A model generated the notes under the pieces. It did no database searches. It had not been told where the DNA came from and was given only the letters and a program-made list of their open reading frames with translations. From Brevifilum sp029548365 (GTDB lineage Bacteria; Chloroflexota; Anaerolineae; Anaerolineales; Anaerolineaceae): a DNA stretch of 64,000 nucleotides. Shown here in pieces: positions 40,437 to 47,892 of this stretch (the stretch's first letter is position 1; each line of letters starts with the position of its first letter). Both the position numbers and the translations under genes were made by a program. The DNA lies in assembly GCA_035376985.1 (NCBI GenBank), contig DAOSSA010000005.1, forward strand, positions 1 to 64,000, written 5' to 3'.

Positions 40437-40553
40437 CGCTACCAGCTATCATCCCCTTTCAGCTTTGAGCTTTCACCTTTCACCTACGAAGTCCCCGAGC
40501 GCAGCGAGTGGGATGAGCTACAAGCTACCAGCCAGCAGCTACAAGCTACTACC
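40437..40553. repeat. Low-complexity repeat with 22-bp inverted partner
   Basis: AGCTACCAGC and TTTCAGCTTTGAGC units recur. Inside, 40492-40513 is the exact reverse complement of 37401-37422. The stretch 40364-40696 has no credible gene. Confidence 0.75.
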
Positions 40554-40562
40554 CTGCACGGG

Positions 40563-40647
40563 TGTGGATCGTTGTGTGGATAAGCCCAATAAATGGTGGA
40601 AAACCTGTGGATAACCCGCTGAATTGTGTTCAAAAGCTGGGGATAAA
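40563..40647. other. Second cluster of DnaA-box matches
   Basis: TGTGGATAA occurs exactly at 40575-40583 and 40606-40614; TGTGGATCG (40563) and TGGGGATAA (40639) are degenerate copies. The four lie within 85 bases in the same orientation in non-coding DNA. This may titrate DnaA or be an alternative origin; the 14.93-15.29 kb cluster has more boxes and both orientations. Confidence 0.5.
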
Positions 40648-40650
40648 TAC

Positions 40651-40681
40651 TGAGAGCCAGGTCCGCCAAGCCTGGCTCTCA
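40651..40681 (+). other. Perfect 11-bp hairpin before small gene
   Basis: TGAGAGCCAGG (40651-40661) pairs fully with CCTGGCTCTCA (40671-40681) around a 9-base loop. It ends 5 bases before the AAGGAG of the small frame at 40697. Without a T-tract it may be a leader structure rather than a terminator. Confidence 0.5.
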
Positions 40682-40696
40682 TCTGAAGGAGAAAAA

Positions 40697-40903
40697 ATGC
40701 TATCGAAACTGTTATGGTCTCAGTATAGCGAATTTGAAGCGCCTGTGCTTGACGCACACACCCCAATCCCCCTACGATTACCCAACGGGCGGGTTAAAAC
40801 GATGCACTCGACCCGGAAACGGGAATTATTAATCGGCGTGATATCCTCGTCAGACACAATTGCCGGGGCGCGGCATGCCGCCCCTTGTTGCCGAGCAGAT
40901 TAG
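40697..40903 (+). CDS. Possible small protein (68 aa)
   Basis: A 68-codon frame begins MLSKLLWSQYSEFEAPVLDA with an ideal AAGGAG five bases before the ATG. There is no motif, signal peptide or membrane span. It could equally be a chance frame in spacer DNA; the strong ribosome site and the hairpin above it are the reasons for listing it. It is followed after 61 bases by the NifU-like gene. Confidence 0.4.
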   Translation: MLSKLLWSQYSEFEAPVLDAHTPIPLRLPNGRVKTMHSTRKRELLIGVISSSDTIAGARHAAPCCRAD

Positions 40904-40964
40904 CGCCGTTTTTAACATTTATGATATGATTTACAAAAACCCACATCCATGAGGAGTATGATCC

Positions 40965-41213
40965 ATGACTGAACAGGATTTCACCTTTGAAGAACAGGTT
41001 AAAGGGTTGATCGAACAGATCAGCGCCTATATTGAACATTATCACGGGGGTTCAGTTGAATTAGATCGCATCGAAGGCAGGACGGTGTACGTGCGCCTCG
41101 GCGGCGCCTGTGAAGATTGCCCCCTGTCTCCAGCCACGCTGCAGGGCTGGGTGGCGGGCACATTGCGCCAGTTTTTCCCCGACATCGTGGTAGAAGAAAC
41201 GGCAAGCTGCTGA
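40965..41213 (+). CDS. NifU-like iron-sulfur scaffold domain protein
   Basis: The 82-residue protein is a stand-alone NifU C-terminal (Nfu) domain. The cysteine pair in GGACEDCPLSPATLQGWV at about 46-63 is the CxxC that holds a transient Fe-S cluster for delivery to apoproteins; this version also has the family's PxSxxTL. GAGGAG lies before the ATG. It is a single gene; partner IscS/SufS genes are not in the window. Confidence 0.88.
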   Translation: MTEQDFTFEEQVKGLIEQISAYIEHYHGGSVELDRIEGRTVYVRLGGACEDCPLSPATLQGWVAGTLRQFFPDIVVEETASC

Positions 41214-41323
41214 GCGCTCACTGAAGAAAAAAAACAGGGCCTGTAAAAAAGGGGATTATCGCGCAGGCTCCCCGGTGCGCCGATGATTGCGCCAATGGAC
41301 CTTCCCCGCACAAGCTGGTTTTG

Positions 41324-42322
41324 TCACCTGGAGGGTTTTCCAGGCTGAGCGCCTGAAGCCCCGGAGTGAATTTCCTTTTGTACCGTGCGGTAGAGCGTAT
41401 CACTGCGGAGCTCATCCAGGGTGTAGCAGGTGGCCTGGAGATGATCTGCCAGGGCATGCGCCAATCCCTGGTCGAAAGCCTCGTGCTCCATGTTGATCAC
41501 CACAGAGCGCAGGTCTTCGTTAGCGATTTGTTCAGCCAGCAGATGGGCTTCTTTTTCCGGCGAGCCGTTGCCCAGTGCCACATTGCCTGCGCCGTCGGTC
41601 AGGATGATCAACAGGGGGAAGATGTCGGGATGAAGGATTTTTTCGCGTTTCAACACCTCGTAAGCCATCATCAGCCCGGCGCTGAGGGGCGTTTTCCCGC
41701 CCACGGGGATATCCGCCAGGGCTTGTTGAGCCAGCAAAACAGAATTGGTTGGCGGCAGCACCAGGGTGGCGCGATCCTTCTGAAACACGATCAACCCCAC
41801 CCGGTCACGGCGCTGGTAGGCGTCGGTCAGCAGCGAGAGGATGGCGCCCTTGGTGGCAGCCATACGCTCCGCCACAGCCATAGACCAGGAGGCATCCACC
41901 AGGAATAAAATCAGGTTCGCCGTCCTTCGAACCCGCACCTTGCGCTGATAGTCCTCCCGCCGAACGGAAAAAGCCACCTCATTATTTTTGCTGTCCTCAC
42001 GCGCTTTTTGAAACGGGGCAGCGGCTCGCAGAGTGGCGTCAAAAGCCAGGTCATCGGCCTTGCCGTTGGCAGGCCGGGCCTGGATATAGCGTCCGCGCTT
42101 GCGGTCGGTTTGAGTCTGAGAGCGGCGCCCGCTCTGCTTGCGCATCATTTCGTCCAGGGGGGTGTCCAGGCGGCGCGGCGCAAAGGTCTCGCCGGGTTTA
42201 ACCGATTTCCCACCTTCCCACCAGTGGGCGGTGTTGTCGCTGAAGATATCCTGCCGGGCTGGTTCTACGGGCTCGGATCCAGCGGGTTCTTCGCTAATTT
42301 CGAGATGGGGGGAGAGAGGCTT
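41324..42322 (-). CDS. chlD: chlD-type chelatase, -1 frame part: linker and VWA domain
   Basis: This frame continues the AAA+ frame at 42265-43419 after a -1 shift in the A9 run at 42321-42329. The 332 codons read on through an acidic/proline linker (EISEEPAGSEPVEPA), then VKPGETFAPRRLDTPLDEMM, a match to the BchD/ChlD junction, and a VWA domain with MIDAS motif DASWSMA. The whole product would be about 698 residues (medium subunit). No ribosome site starts this half on its own; the first ATG is 42148, past the conserved junction. Mg- or Co-chelatase activity cannot be told apart here; no porphyrin or cobalamin gene is adjacent. Confidence 0.85.
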   Translation of the reverse strand, partial: KPLSPHLEISEEPAGSEPVEPARQDIFSDNTAHWWEGGKSVKPGETFAPRRLDTPLDEMMRKQSGRRSQTQTDRKRGRYIQARPANGKADDLAFDATLRAAAPFQKAREDSKNNEVAFSVRREDYQRKVRVRRTANLILFLVDASWSMAVAERMAATKGAILSLLTDAYQRRDRVGLIVFQKDRATLVLPPTNSVLLAQQALADIPVGGKTPLSAGLMMAYEVLKREKILHPDIFPLLIILTDGAGNVALGNGSPEKEAHLLAEQIANEDLRSVVINMEHEAFDQGLAHALADHLQATCYTLDELRSDTLYRTVQKEIHSGASGAQPGKPSR

Positions 42323-43419
42323 TTTTTTTGACTGGTTTGGGATTCATCATCCGGGTCTTGCTGATCCACAGAGGCGCCCTCAGAAGCAGAGCCCACCAAT
42401 TCTTCGATATGCTCCTGTAATTGGGTGACGCCCATCTCTGAATGCCTGAAGGGTCCGGCTTTAACGCGGTGCGGAAGCGCCAGCTCGGCCGCCAGGGCAA
42501 TATCGTGGGGGTTGATGGCGTCCCGGCCTTCAAATGCGGCATGGGCGCGCGATGCTTTAAGGATCACCAGGTCTGCCCGGTGTCCGTCAACCTGCATCTT
42601 GGCTGTCAGGTCAGCGATGACCAGCAAGTCGCGGCTGGTGTAACCCACCTTGTCCAGCATTTGTCTGGCCCTGGCGATTTGCTCTGAAAGTTCCTGTTCC
42701 CTGGGGAGCCATTTCTGGCGGAAGGCTTCCGGGTCAGCCTCAAACGCCAGGTTGCGCTCCATGATCTGCACGCGCTGCCGGGGATCGAGGATGCCGCGAA
42801 TTTCAACGGAGAGGGCAAACCGGTCCAGCAATTGCGGGCGCAAATCGCCTTCTTCGGGGTTCATCGTGCCCACCAGGATAAAGCGCGCCGGGTGAGCAAA
42901 GGAGATGCCTTCGCGTTCGACGATGTTCATCCCCATCGCCGCTGAATCCAGCAAAACGTCCACCACATGGTCGTCCAGCAGGTTGACCTCGTCAATGTAC
43001 AGCAAGCCGCGATTGGCAGCCGCTAAAACGCCGGGCTCAAAGTGGCGCTCACCCTTTTGGATGGCTTTTTCGATATCCAGGGTACCCACCACCCGGTCTT
43101 CTGTGGCTGAGATCGGCAGGTTGATGAAGGGTGTTTGCCGGGTCTCAACGGGCAGGCCGTTTTCATCGGCTTCGAAACGCTCCCGGCATTCTGTGCACCA
43201 GCTGATCGGTTTTTGGGGGTCACATCCAAACCGGCAGTTCTGCACCACCTGAACCGGGGGCAATAAGGCAGCCAAAGCTCGCGCTGCAGTTGATTTTCCG
43301 GTGCCGCGCTCGCCGCGGATCAAAACACCGCCAATTCGGGTGTCGATAGCATTTAATATCAATGCCCGGCTCATGCGCTGCTGGCCGACGACTGCTGTAA
43401 ATGGATAAATCGTTCGCAT
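42265..43419 (-). CDS. chlI/chlD-type chelatase AAA+ subunit (zero frame)
   Basis: The zero-frame product is a 384-residue AAA+ ATPase like BchI/ChlI: FTAVVGQQRMSRALIL at about 6-21, Walker A RGERGTGKST (about 35-44), a cysteine cluster CRFGC...CTEC (about 62-80), Walker B LLYIDEVNLL and ATMNPEE-like TMNPEEGDLRPQLLDRF. It ends in an acidic tail 54 bases past the A9 run. With -1 shifting, the same start also gives the AAA-VWA medium subunit, so one gene could supply both subunits of a metal chelatase, as reported for chlD of other bacteria. Confidence 0.88.
   Translation of the reverse strand: MRTIYPFTAVVGQQRMSRALILNAIDTRIGGVLIRGERGTGKSTAARALAALLPPVQVVQNCRFGCDPQKPISWCTECRERFEADENGLPVETRQTPFINLPISATEDRVVGTLDIEKAIQKGERHFEPGVLAAANRGLLYIDEVNLLDDHVVDVLLDSAAMGMNIVEREGISFAHPARFILVGTMNPEEGDLRPQLLDRFALSVEIRGILDPRQRVQIMERNLAFEADPEAFRQKWLPREQELSEQIARARQMLDKVGYTSRDLLVIADLTAKMQVDGHRADLVILKASRAHAAFEGRDAINPHDIALAAELALPHRVKAGPFRHSEMGVTQLQEHIEELVGSASEGASVDQQDPDDESQTSQKKSLSPPISKLAKNPLDPSP
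42319..42330 (-). promoter_or_regulatory. -1 frameshift site in chlD (run of nine A)
   Basis: On the coding strand the zero-frame codons CAA AAA AAA AGC contain C followed by nine A and G. Stepping back one base after the second AAA gives AAG CCT CTC, which opens the linker and VWA frame. A_AAA_AAA is a classical slippery heptamer for -1 shifting. The zero-frame stop is 54 bases further on. Confidence 0.8.
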
Positions 43420-43569
43420 TTCTGTGCACTTCTGTTCGTAGTAAATTTGCTCATACAGTTTACCACTTCTAAGGTTAAATCACCACAATTCACTGCAGAT
43501 CATGGGTAAAGGTGGTGGAAATTTATGGCAAATCTGCGCCTGAAGCCGGTTTTGCGCTACAATAAGGGT

Positions 43570-44613
43570 ATGCACTGGCAAATACACGGTCACAATTGGG
43601 TGGTAGAACTGCTCAGAAAGCATGTCTCTGGCGGAAAATTGCGGCATGCTTACCTGTTCACCGGGCCTGAGGGCGTGGGACGGCAAACGCTGGCCATCCG
43701 TTTTGCCCAGGCCATTAATTGTGAAAACCCACCGGAACCGGGTGATTATTGCGGTGACTGCCGTTCCTGCCGCCAGCTTGCCACGCTGACACACCCTGAT
43801 TTAAGCCTGCTCCAACCCGAAGAGGGGCATAAGGATATCCTGATTGACCAGGTGCGCACCCTGCAGCGAGCACTGGCGCTATCGCCATATTCTTCCGCTT
43901 ACCGGATTGCCCTGCTGCCCGACTTTCAGCGCGCCACAACACAGGCAGCCAATGCGCTTCTAAAAACTCTTGAAGAACCCCCCGGAAGGGTGATTTTACT
44001 GCTGACCGCGCTTACGCCGGAGGGCCTTTTGCCCACGATCGTCTCCCGCTGCGAGGTTATCCGCTTGAGACCGGCATCGATTGATGAAACTCGAGCCTAT
44101 TTACAAACCCGTCACAGCCTGGATGGCGATCAGGCGCGCGTGCTGGCGCATATTTCAGGTGGGAGGATGGGTGCAGCCATCCGATTGGCTGAAGACCGAT
44201 CAACGCTGGTCAATCGCAGGGTACAACTGGAAACCTTGTTGCAATTGCTGGACGCGCCGCGTTATGAACGTTTTAAGCGCATCGGGTCTTTCCTTAAGGC
44301 GCTGGACAAGCCCCGTCACAAAATCGGGGAGGTTTTATCGATCTGGCTTTCATTTTGGCGCGATGTCTTTTTGCGAGCCTCCAGCGAATCACTGCCCCCG
44401 GTCAACCTGGACCTGTTGACCCAAATTGACCAGGTGGCGTTGCAGGTGCCGGTGAAACAGGCCCGCGAGCTGATCCTTGCTCATGAGCATGCGCTTCAAC
44501 ACCTGGACGCCAACGTCAATCTTCAGCTATTGCTGGAAACCCTGATGCTTCAGTGGCCCAGGGTGACTGTTTCGCAGGAAACCGCCTTTTTGGACGATGG
44601 GGACGGTGATTAA
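43570..44613 (+). CDS. holB: DNA polymerase III delta' subunit
   Basis: Delta' is part of the clamp loader. The 347-residue protein has the AAA+ opening HWQIHGHNWVVELLRKHV, the variant P-loop GPEGVGRQTLA, zinc cysteines CENPPEPGDYCGDCRSC, LLKTLEEPPG and SRCEVIRL. ATG 43570 agrees with homologue starts; TACAAT is 6 bases before it, and an ATG at 43525 would add 15 residues outside the family. Four bases separate its stop from the convergent gene 44618. holA is 16 kb away. Confidence 0.88.
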   Translation: MHWQIHGHNWVVELLRKHVSGGKLRHAYLFTGPEGVGRQTLAIRFAQAINCENPPEPGDYCGDCRSCRQLATLTHPDLSLLQPEEGHKDILIDQVRTLQRALALSPYSSAYRIALLPDFQRATTQAANALLKTLEEPPGRVILLLTALTPEGLLPTIVSRCEVIRLRPASIDETRAYLQTRHSLDGDQARVLAHISGGRMGAAIRLAEDRSTLVNRRVQLETLLQLLDAPRYERFKRIGSFLKALDKPRHKIGEVLSIWLSFWRDVFLRASSESLPPVNLDLLTQIDQVALQVPVKQARELILAHEHALQHLDANVNLQLLLETLMLQWPRVTVSQETAFLDDGDGD

Positions 44614-44617
44614 CCTG

Positions 44618-45436
44618 TTAATTGGGGTCTACCTGGAAAATTTCCAGGTCTGAAAACCGGACTGTCATGGCGCAACCGCTGACCGTCCTGGCATACACCC
44701 CCAGGTTGCCCTGGCGATGGCTGGCAACTCGCTGCTCAAATTGAAAGGCGTCGTTAATGTACAGGTGAAACGTCCCCCGGGAGACCCACAGCCCCAGCCG
44801 GTTGGAGGATAGCGCGCCAGGCTGGATTCCCGGACCCGTTCCCCAATTCTGTAAAACCGTTGTTACCCCCTCCTGGATCACCTCCAGGCGCACCTGCCCC
44901 GCGCAATCTACCAGCAGGCGGTAGAAATCGCCCTCCGATTGCTGCCAGAAAAGCAAGCCAATCTGGTCTTCGGGTTCACACAGCGAGGGTTGAACGGTGA
45001 TTTCCAGGTAAAAATCCTCTGGCAGTGTGTGCTCACTGCTGCTGGTCAGGCTGGTTTCCGCCCTGGCGATCGCCAGGGTCAGGTTCTGTGTGCCGAAGGC
45101 GATATTGCCGGCAGGGCTTTGCTGGATTCCCCACAGCCTTTCATCCGAAAAATCATCGCTTACGAGAAGATCTGAAATCCCTGTGCGCGTGTCTTTAAAG
45201 ATGGGCTGTATCGTGGGGCTGGAAAAGGCGGGCAGGGTGGGTGTGGCCGTGCTGGGAAACCAATCAATGGTCGGGGTGGGGGTTTCCGTTTGGGTTGGCG
45301 TTTCCGTCCAGGTGGGGGTGAGGGTGGGCTCAGGTGTGACCAGGTTACAACCGGACAGGCTGATGAAGCTGATCGCCAGCAGCAGCGCACCAGAGATTAT
45401 AAAAATAGCCCGAAGAATTGGTTTTTTTGTTTGCAT
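44618..45436 (-). CDS. Lipoprotein with Thr/Pro linker and LamG-like domain
   Basis: The 272-residue protein has a lipoprotein signal with LSGC (Cys at about 30), a TPTWTETPTQTETPTPT linker to about 60, then a jelly-roll (concanavalin/LamG-like or DUF1080-like) domain with DFYLEITVQPS, IGLLFWQQSEGDFYRLLVD and RLGLWVSRGTFHLYINDAF. These beta-sandwich domains often bind carbohydrate. TTGGTC-N17-TATAAT before the ATG gives a promoter. Role outside the cell unknown. Confidence 0.75.
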   Translation of the reverse strand: MQTKKPILRAIFIISGALLLAISFISLSGCNLVTPEPTLTPTWTETPTQTETPTPTIDWFPSTATPTLPAFSSPTIQPIFKDTRTGISDLLVSDDFSDERLWGIQQSPAGNIAFGTQNLTLAIARAETSLTSSSEHTLPEDFYLEITVQPSLCEPEDQIGLLFWQQSEGDFYRLLVDCAGQVRLEVIQEGVTTVLQNWGTGPGIQPGALSSNRLGLWVSRGTFHLYINDAFQFEQRVASHRQGNLGVYARTVSGCAMTVRFSDLEIFQVDPN

Positions 45437-45537
45437 TTGAGACCACCATTATATAACTTAAACAGGTTTTGACCAAACCCTGGGAGCTCTGGCTTTAATT
45501 GTCACAGGTGTTATAATTTTTATCTGGAAAGATAACA

Positions 45538-46344
45538 TTGATTAAAAAACCCTGGTTTTTACTGTTAATATTCTTGTTCGTGAGCCTGGGATCGGGGCTG
45601 CTCTTGGCGTCTCGGGGTGTGCAGGCGCGTGACCTGGCGCAAGCAGCTTACAATACCCCCACGCCCAATGCTCAAGGACAGATCTTCTATACCGTCCAGG
45701 AAGGAGATAATTGCACGCGCATTTTTTTACTGACCGGCGTCACAATTGACGACCTGGTGCTCTTGAATTCACTGACTGCGGCTTGTGAGATCTACCCGGG
45801 AATGCAGTTGTTGCTGGCCCAGGTTGACCCGGTCACTCCCACGCCTGTGGAAATTCAGCCCCTGCCTGTCCCCGGCTTGCCCACAAGTACGCCCTTTGAG
45901 GGCTTTGCCCAGATTTGTGTGGCTCTGTTTGAGGATCTGGATGGCAATCAAAGGCGCTCTACCAACGAGTTTTTCCTGGGTGGGGGGGTGGTCAGCGTCA
46001 ACAATCGCATTGGCACCTTTTCCCAAACCCTGGAAACCGTCGGCGGCAACCCGGACCTGGTCAACCCGGTGTGTTTTGATGAGGTGCCGGAGGGGGAATA
46101 TAACCTGAGTATGGGCATTCCAGACGGGTATAACCCGACCACCAGCATGAATTACTCGATCGAGGTGACCGCTGGCGATGTCATCGTGGTGGATTTCGGT
46201 GCGCAACCCAGTACCCAGATGGCTGAGTTAGAAGTCCCGGTGAGCCAGGAGCGCTCGCCCCTGTTGCTGGTAGTGGGGCTATTTTTACTGGCTGGCGGCG
46301 CGGGTTTAGCCTACTTCTTCCTGCGCGCAAAAATGAAAGCCTGA
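45538..46344 (+). CDS. LysM surface protein with C-terminal membrane span
   Basis: The 268-residue protein has a signal peptide (about 1-30), a LysM domain (FYTVQEGDNCTRIFLLTGV...IYPGMQLLL, about 49-93), a Pro/Thr linker, a prealbumin-like domain with DLDGNQRRSTNEFFLGG (as in SdrD-type or carboxypeptidase-regulatory repeats) and one C-terminal span (about 239-261) before a basic tail. LysM binds peptidoglycan or chitin. The start is TTG 45538 with GGAAAG upstream. It abuts the minus-strand oxidoreductase. Confidence 0.78.
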   Translation: MIKKPWFLLLIFLFVSLGSGLLLASRGVQARDLAQAAYNTPTPNAQGQIFYTVQEGDNCTRIFLLTGVTIDDLVLLNSLTAACEIYPGMQLLLAQVDPVTPTPVEIQPLPVPGLPTSTPFEGFAQICVALFEDLDGNQRRSTNEFFLGGGVVSVNNRIGTFSQTLETVGGNPDLVNPVCFDEVPEGEYNLSMGIPDGYNPTTSMNYSIEVTAGDVIVVDFGAQPSTQMAELEVPVSQERSPLLLVVGLFLLAGGAGLAYFFLRAKMKA

Positions 46345-46956
46345 TCAACCTGAGCGGCGCTGTTCTTTCCACACATCCCCCTGATTGTGATAGCCATTGG
46401 CCTCCCAAAAACCCAGGCGGTCTTCCTTCATAAATTCCAGCCCGCGCAGCCATTTGGCGCCCTTCCACAGGTAGACATCCTTCAAATCCCTCCGGCCGGG
46501 GATGGCGCCGATCACCCCCCGCAGCGGATAGCCATGTTCCGGCGTCAGGGGCTCTCCTGCAAAATGAGTCGCCAGTAAACAGTTTTCACCCAGGAAAACA
46601 TCCAGCGGCAGATTGGTTGTATAACCGAAATCGGCATGTTGCATCACAAAGCGGGCATCAGGCGCAAGCCTGATTAACCCCTGCTCTACCAGGGCTTTCG
46701 GAGAGATGCCCTCCCACTCGGTAGCCAATTTGCTCCAGGTGGTCACGCAATGCAGGTCCAGGCGAATTTTCACCCGAGGAAGCTCTAAAATTTGATCCCA
46801 GGTCCACACGATGGGCGCTTCGACAGTGCCCCAGACGCGAAAGTCCCAGGTGGCGGCGTTAAAGGTTGGGATGCGCCCATAATGCAGGGTGGGAAACCCG
46901 TCGGTGAGTTTTTGCCCCGGTGGCAGGCGTTGTGCTTCGGATCCGTTGCTGGTCAT
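46345..46956 (-). CDS. Molybdopterin-dependent oxidoreductase (sulfite-oxidase family)
   Basis: The 203-residue protein has the sulfite-oxidase-type Mo-cofactor domain with the metal-ligand cysteine in LDLHCVTTWSKL at about 67-78, plus PLRGVIGAIPGRRDLKDV. No twin-arginine signal or haem domain is present, unlike MsrP/YedY, so it may be cytoplasmic. It lies 15 bases after the MBL-fold gene and is probably cotranscribed; no ribosome site is clear. Substrate unknown. Confidence 0.82.
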   Translation of the reverse strand: MTSNGSEAQRLPPGQKLTDGFPTLHYGRIPTFNAATWDFRVWGTVEAPIVWTWDQILELPRVKIRLDLHCVTTWSKLATEWEGISPKALVEQGLIRLAPDARFVMQHADFGYTTNLPLDVFLGENCLLATHFAGEPLTPEHGYPLRGVIGAIPGRRDLKDVYLWKGAKWLRGLEFMKEDRLGFWEANGYHNQGDVWKEQRRSG

Positions 46957-46971
46957 GGTTTGGGTGGCAGG

Positions 46972-47658
46972 TCAGGGGTAGACGAACTGCTCACCGGGGG
47001 CGAGCACGCGGGCATCGGCATCGGTTTCGGCGTGGACGCGCTCTGCCCACGCGTGAGGGTCCTGGGCGATTAATCCCCAGGTGCTGTAGTGGATCGGGAT
47101 TACGTACTCCGGTGTGAGCAGCTTTACCGCCCGGAGTGCGTCATCCGGACCCATGGTGTAATTATCCCCGATGGGAATCACAGCCAGGGTCACCCCTTCC
47201 TCGCCGATCAAGCGCATGTCACCGAATAAACCGGTATCCCCTGCCATATAGATCTTTTCACCGGCATGGGTGGTTAACAAGAACCCGGCTGGGTTGCCGC
47301 CATAGCTGCCGTCTGGCAGCGCCGATCCATGCAGCGCCAGGGTCAGTTTGAGATACCCGAAGGGATGCTGAAACCCGCCGCCGAGGTGCTGAGGATGGAC
47401 TTTGATGCCCTGTTTCTCCAGCCAGTTGCAGATTTCAAAATTGGCAATCACCGTTGCGCCAGTACGTTTGGCAATTTCGATGGTATCGCCGAGATGGTCG
47501 CCATGACCGTGGGTCACCAGGATGTAGTCTGCGGCGACAGTTGCGGGGTCTATGCTGGTTGCCGGGTTGTCGCTGAGGTAAGGGTCGATCAGCAACTGGA
47601 AGCCATCGGTTTCCAGCGCCAGGGAGGCATGCCCGATGGTTGTTAATTTAAAAGCCAT
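46972..47658 (-). CDS. MBL-fold metal-dependent hydrolase (UPF0173)
   Basis: The 228-residue protein has the metallo-beta-lactamase signature VTHGHGDHLGD at about 49-59, AGDTGLF, IPIGDNYTMGP and IPIHYSTW, the UPF0173 arrangement. Members bind two metal ions and hydrolyse esters or phosphodiesters of unknown identity. AAGGAG precedes the ATG at 47658. It leads a two-gene unit with the Mo-oxidoreductase. Confidence 0.87.
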   Translation of the reverse strand: MAFKLTTIGHASLALETDGFQLLIDPYLSDNPATSIDPATVAADYILVTHGHGDHLGDTIEIAKRTGATVIANFEICNWLEKQGIKVHPQHLGGGFQHPFGYLKLTLALHGSALPDGSYGGNPAGFLLTTHAGEKIYMAGDTGLFGDMRLIGEEGVTLAVIPIGDNYTMGPDDALRAVKLLTPEYVIPIHYSTWGLIAQDPHAWAERVHAETDADARVLAPGEQFVYP

Positions 47659-47828
47659 TGTTTACTCCTTTTTTTGTACAGGGCGCTTTTCGTTAATTAT
47701 ACAGGACATCTTCCAGCTTTAAAAACCCGATCCCAGCTTCATTGTTCAGCAAGGATTGCTGGTGGGTGCCATCCATTGAAATAATCGGCTAAAAAAAGCG
47801 AAAATTCCCGCGGGTTGAAAGAATCCTG

Positions 47829-47857
47829 TTGACGATTAAGACAGTAAAATATATCCT
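47829..47857 (+). promoter_or_regulatory. Promoter of trans-sulfuration gene
   Basis: TTGACG (47829-47834) and TATCCT (47852-47857) are 17 bases apart, 35 bases before the TTG start. No SAM or other known riboswitch was seen in the 234-base intergenic stretch. Confidence 0.4.
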
Positions 47858-47892
47858 GTAACTTTGAAAGCGATTAGTCTAAGGAGATACGA

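Noticed and set aside
37627..40553. CRISPR-like appearance of the AGCTACCAGC repeats
   Set aside because: Units are short and irregular with no spacers of constant length, and no cas genes are present.
41221..41255. Terminator at ACAGGGCCTGT with flanking A runs, past NifU and chlD
   Set aside because: The stem can be only 4 bp with a 3-base loop, too weak to call despite the T run on the minus strand.
47659..47892. SAM riboswitch before the Cys/Met-metabolism gene
   Set aside because: The conserved SAM-I core and pairing pattern were not found; only an ordinary promoter and ribosome site are visible.
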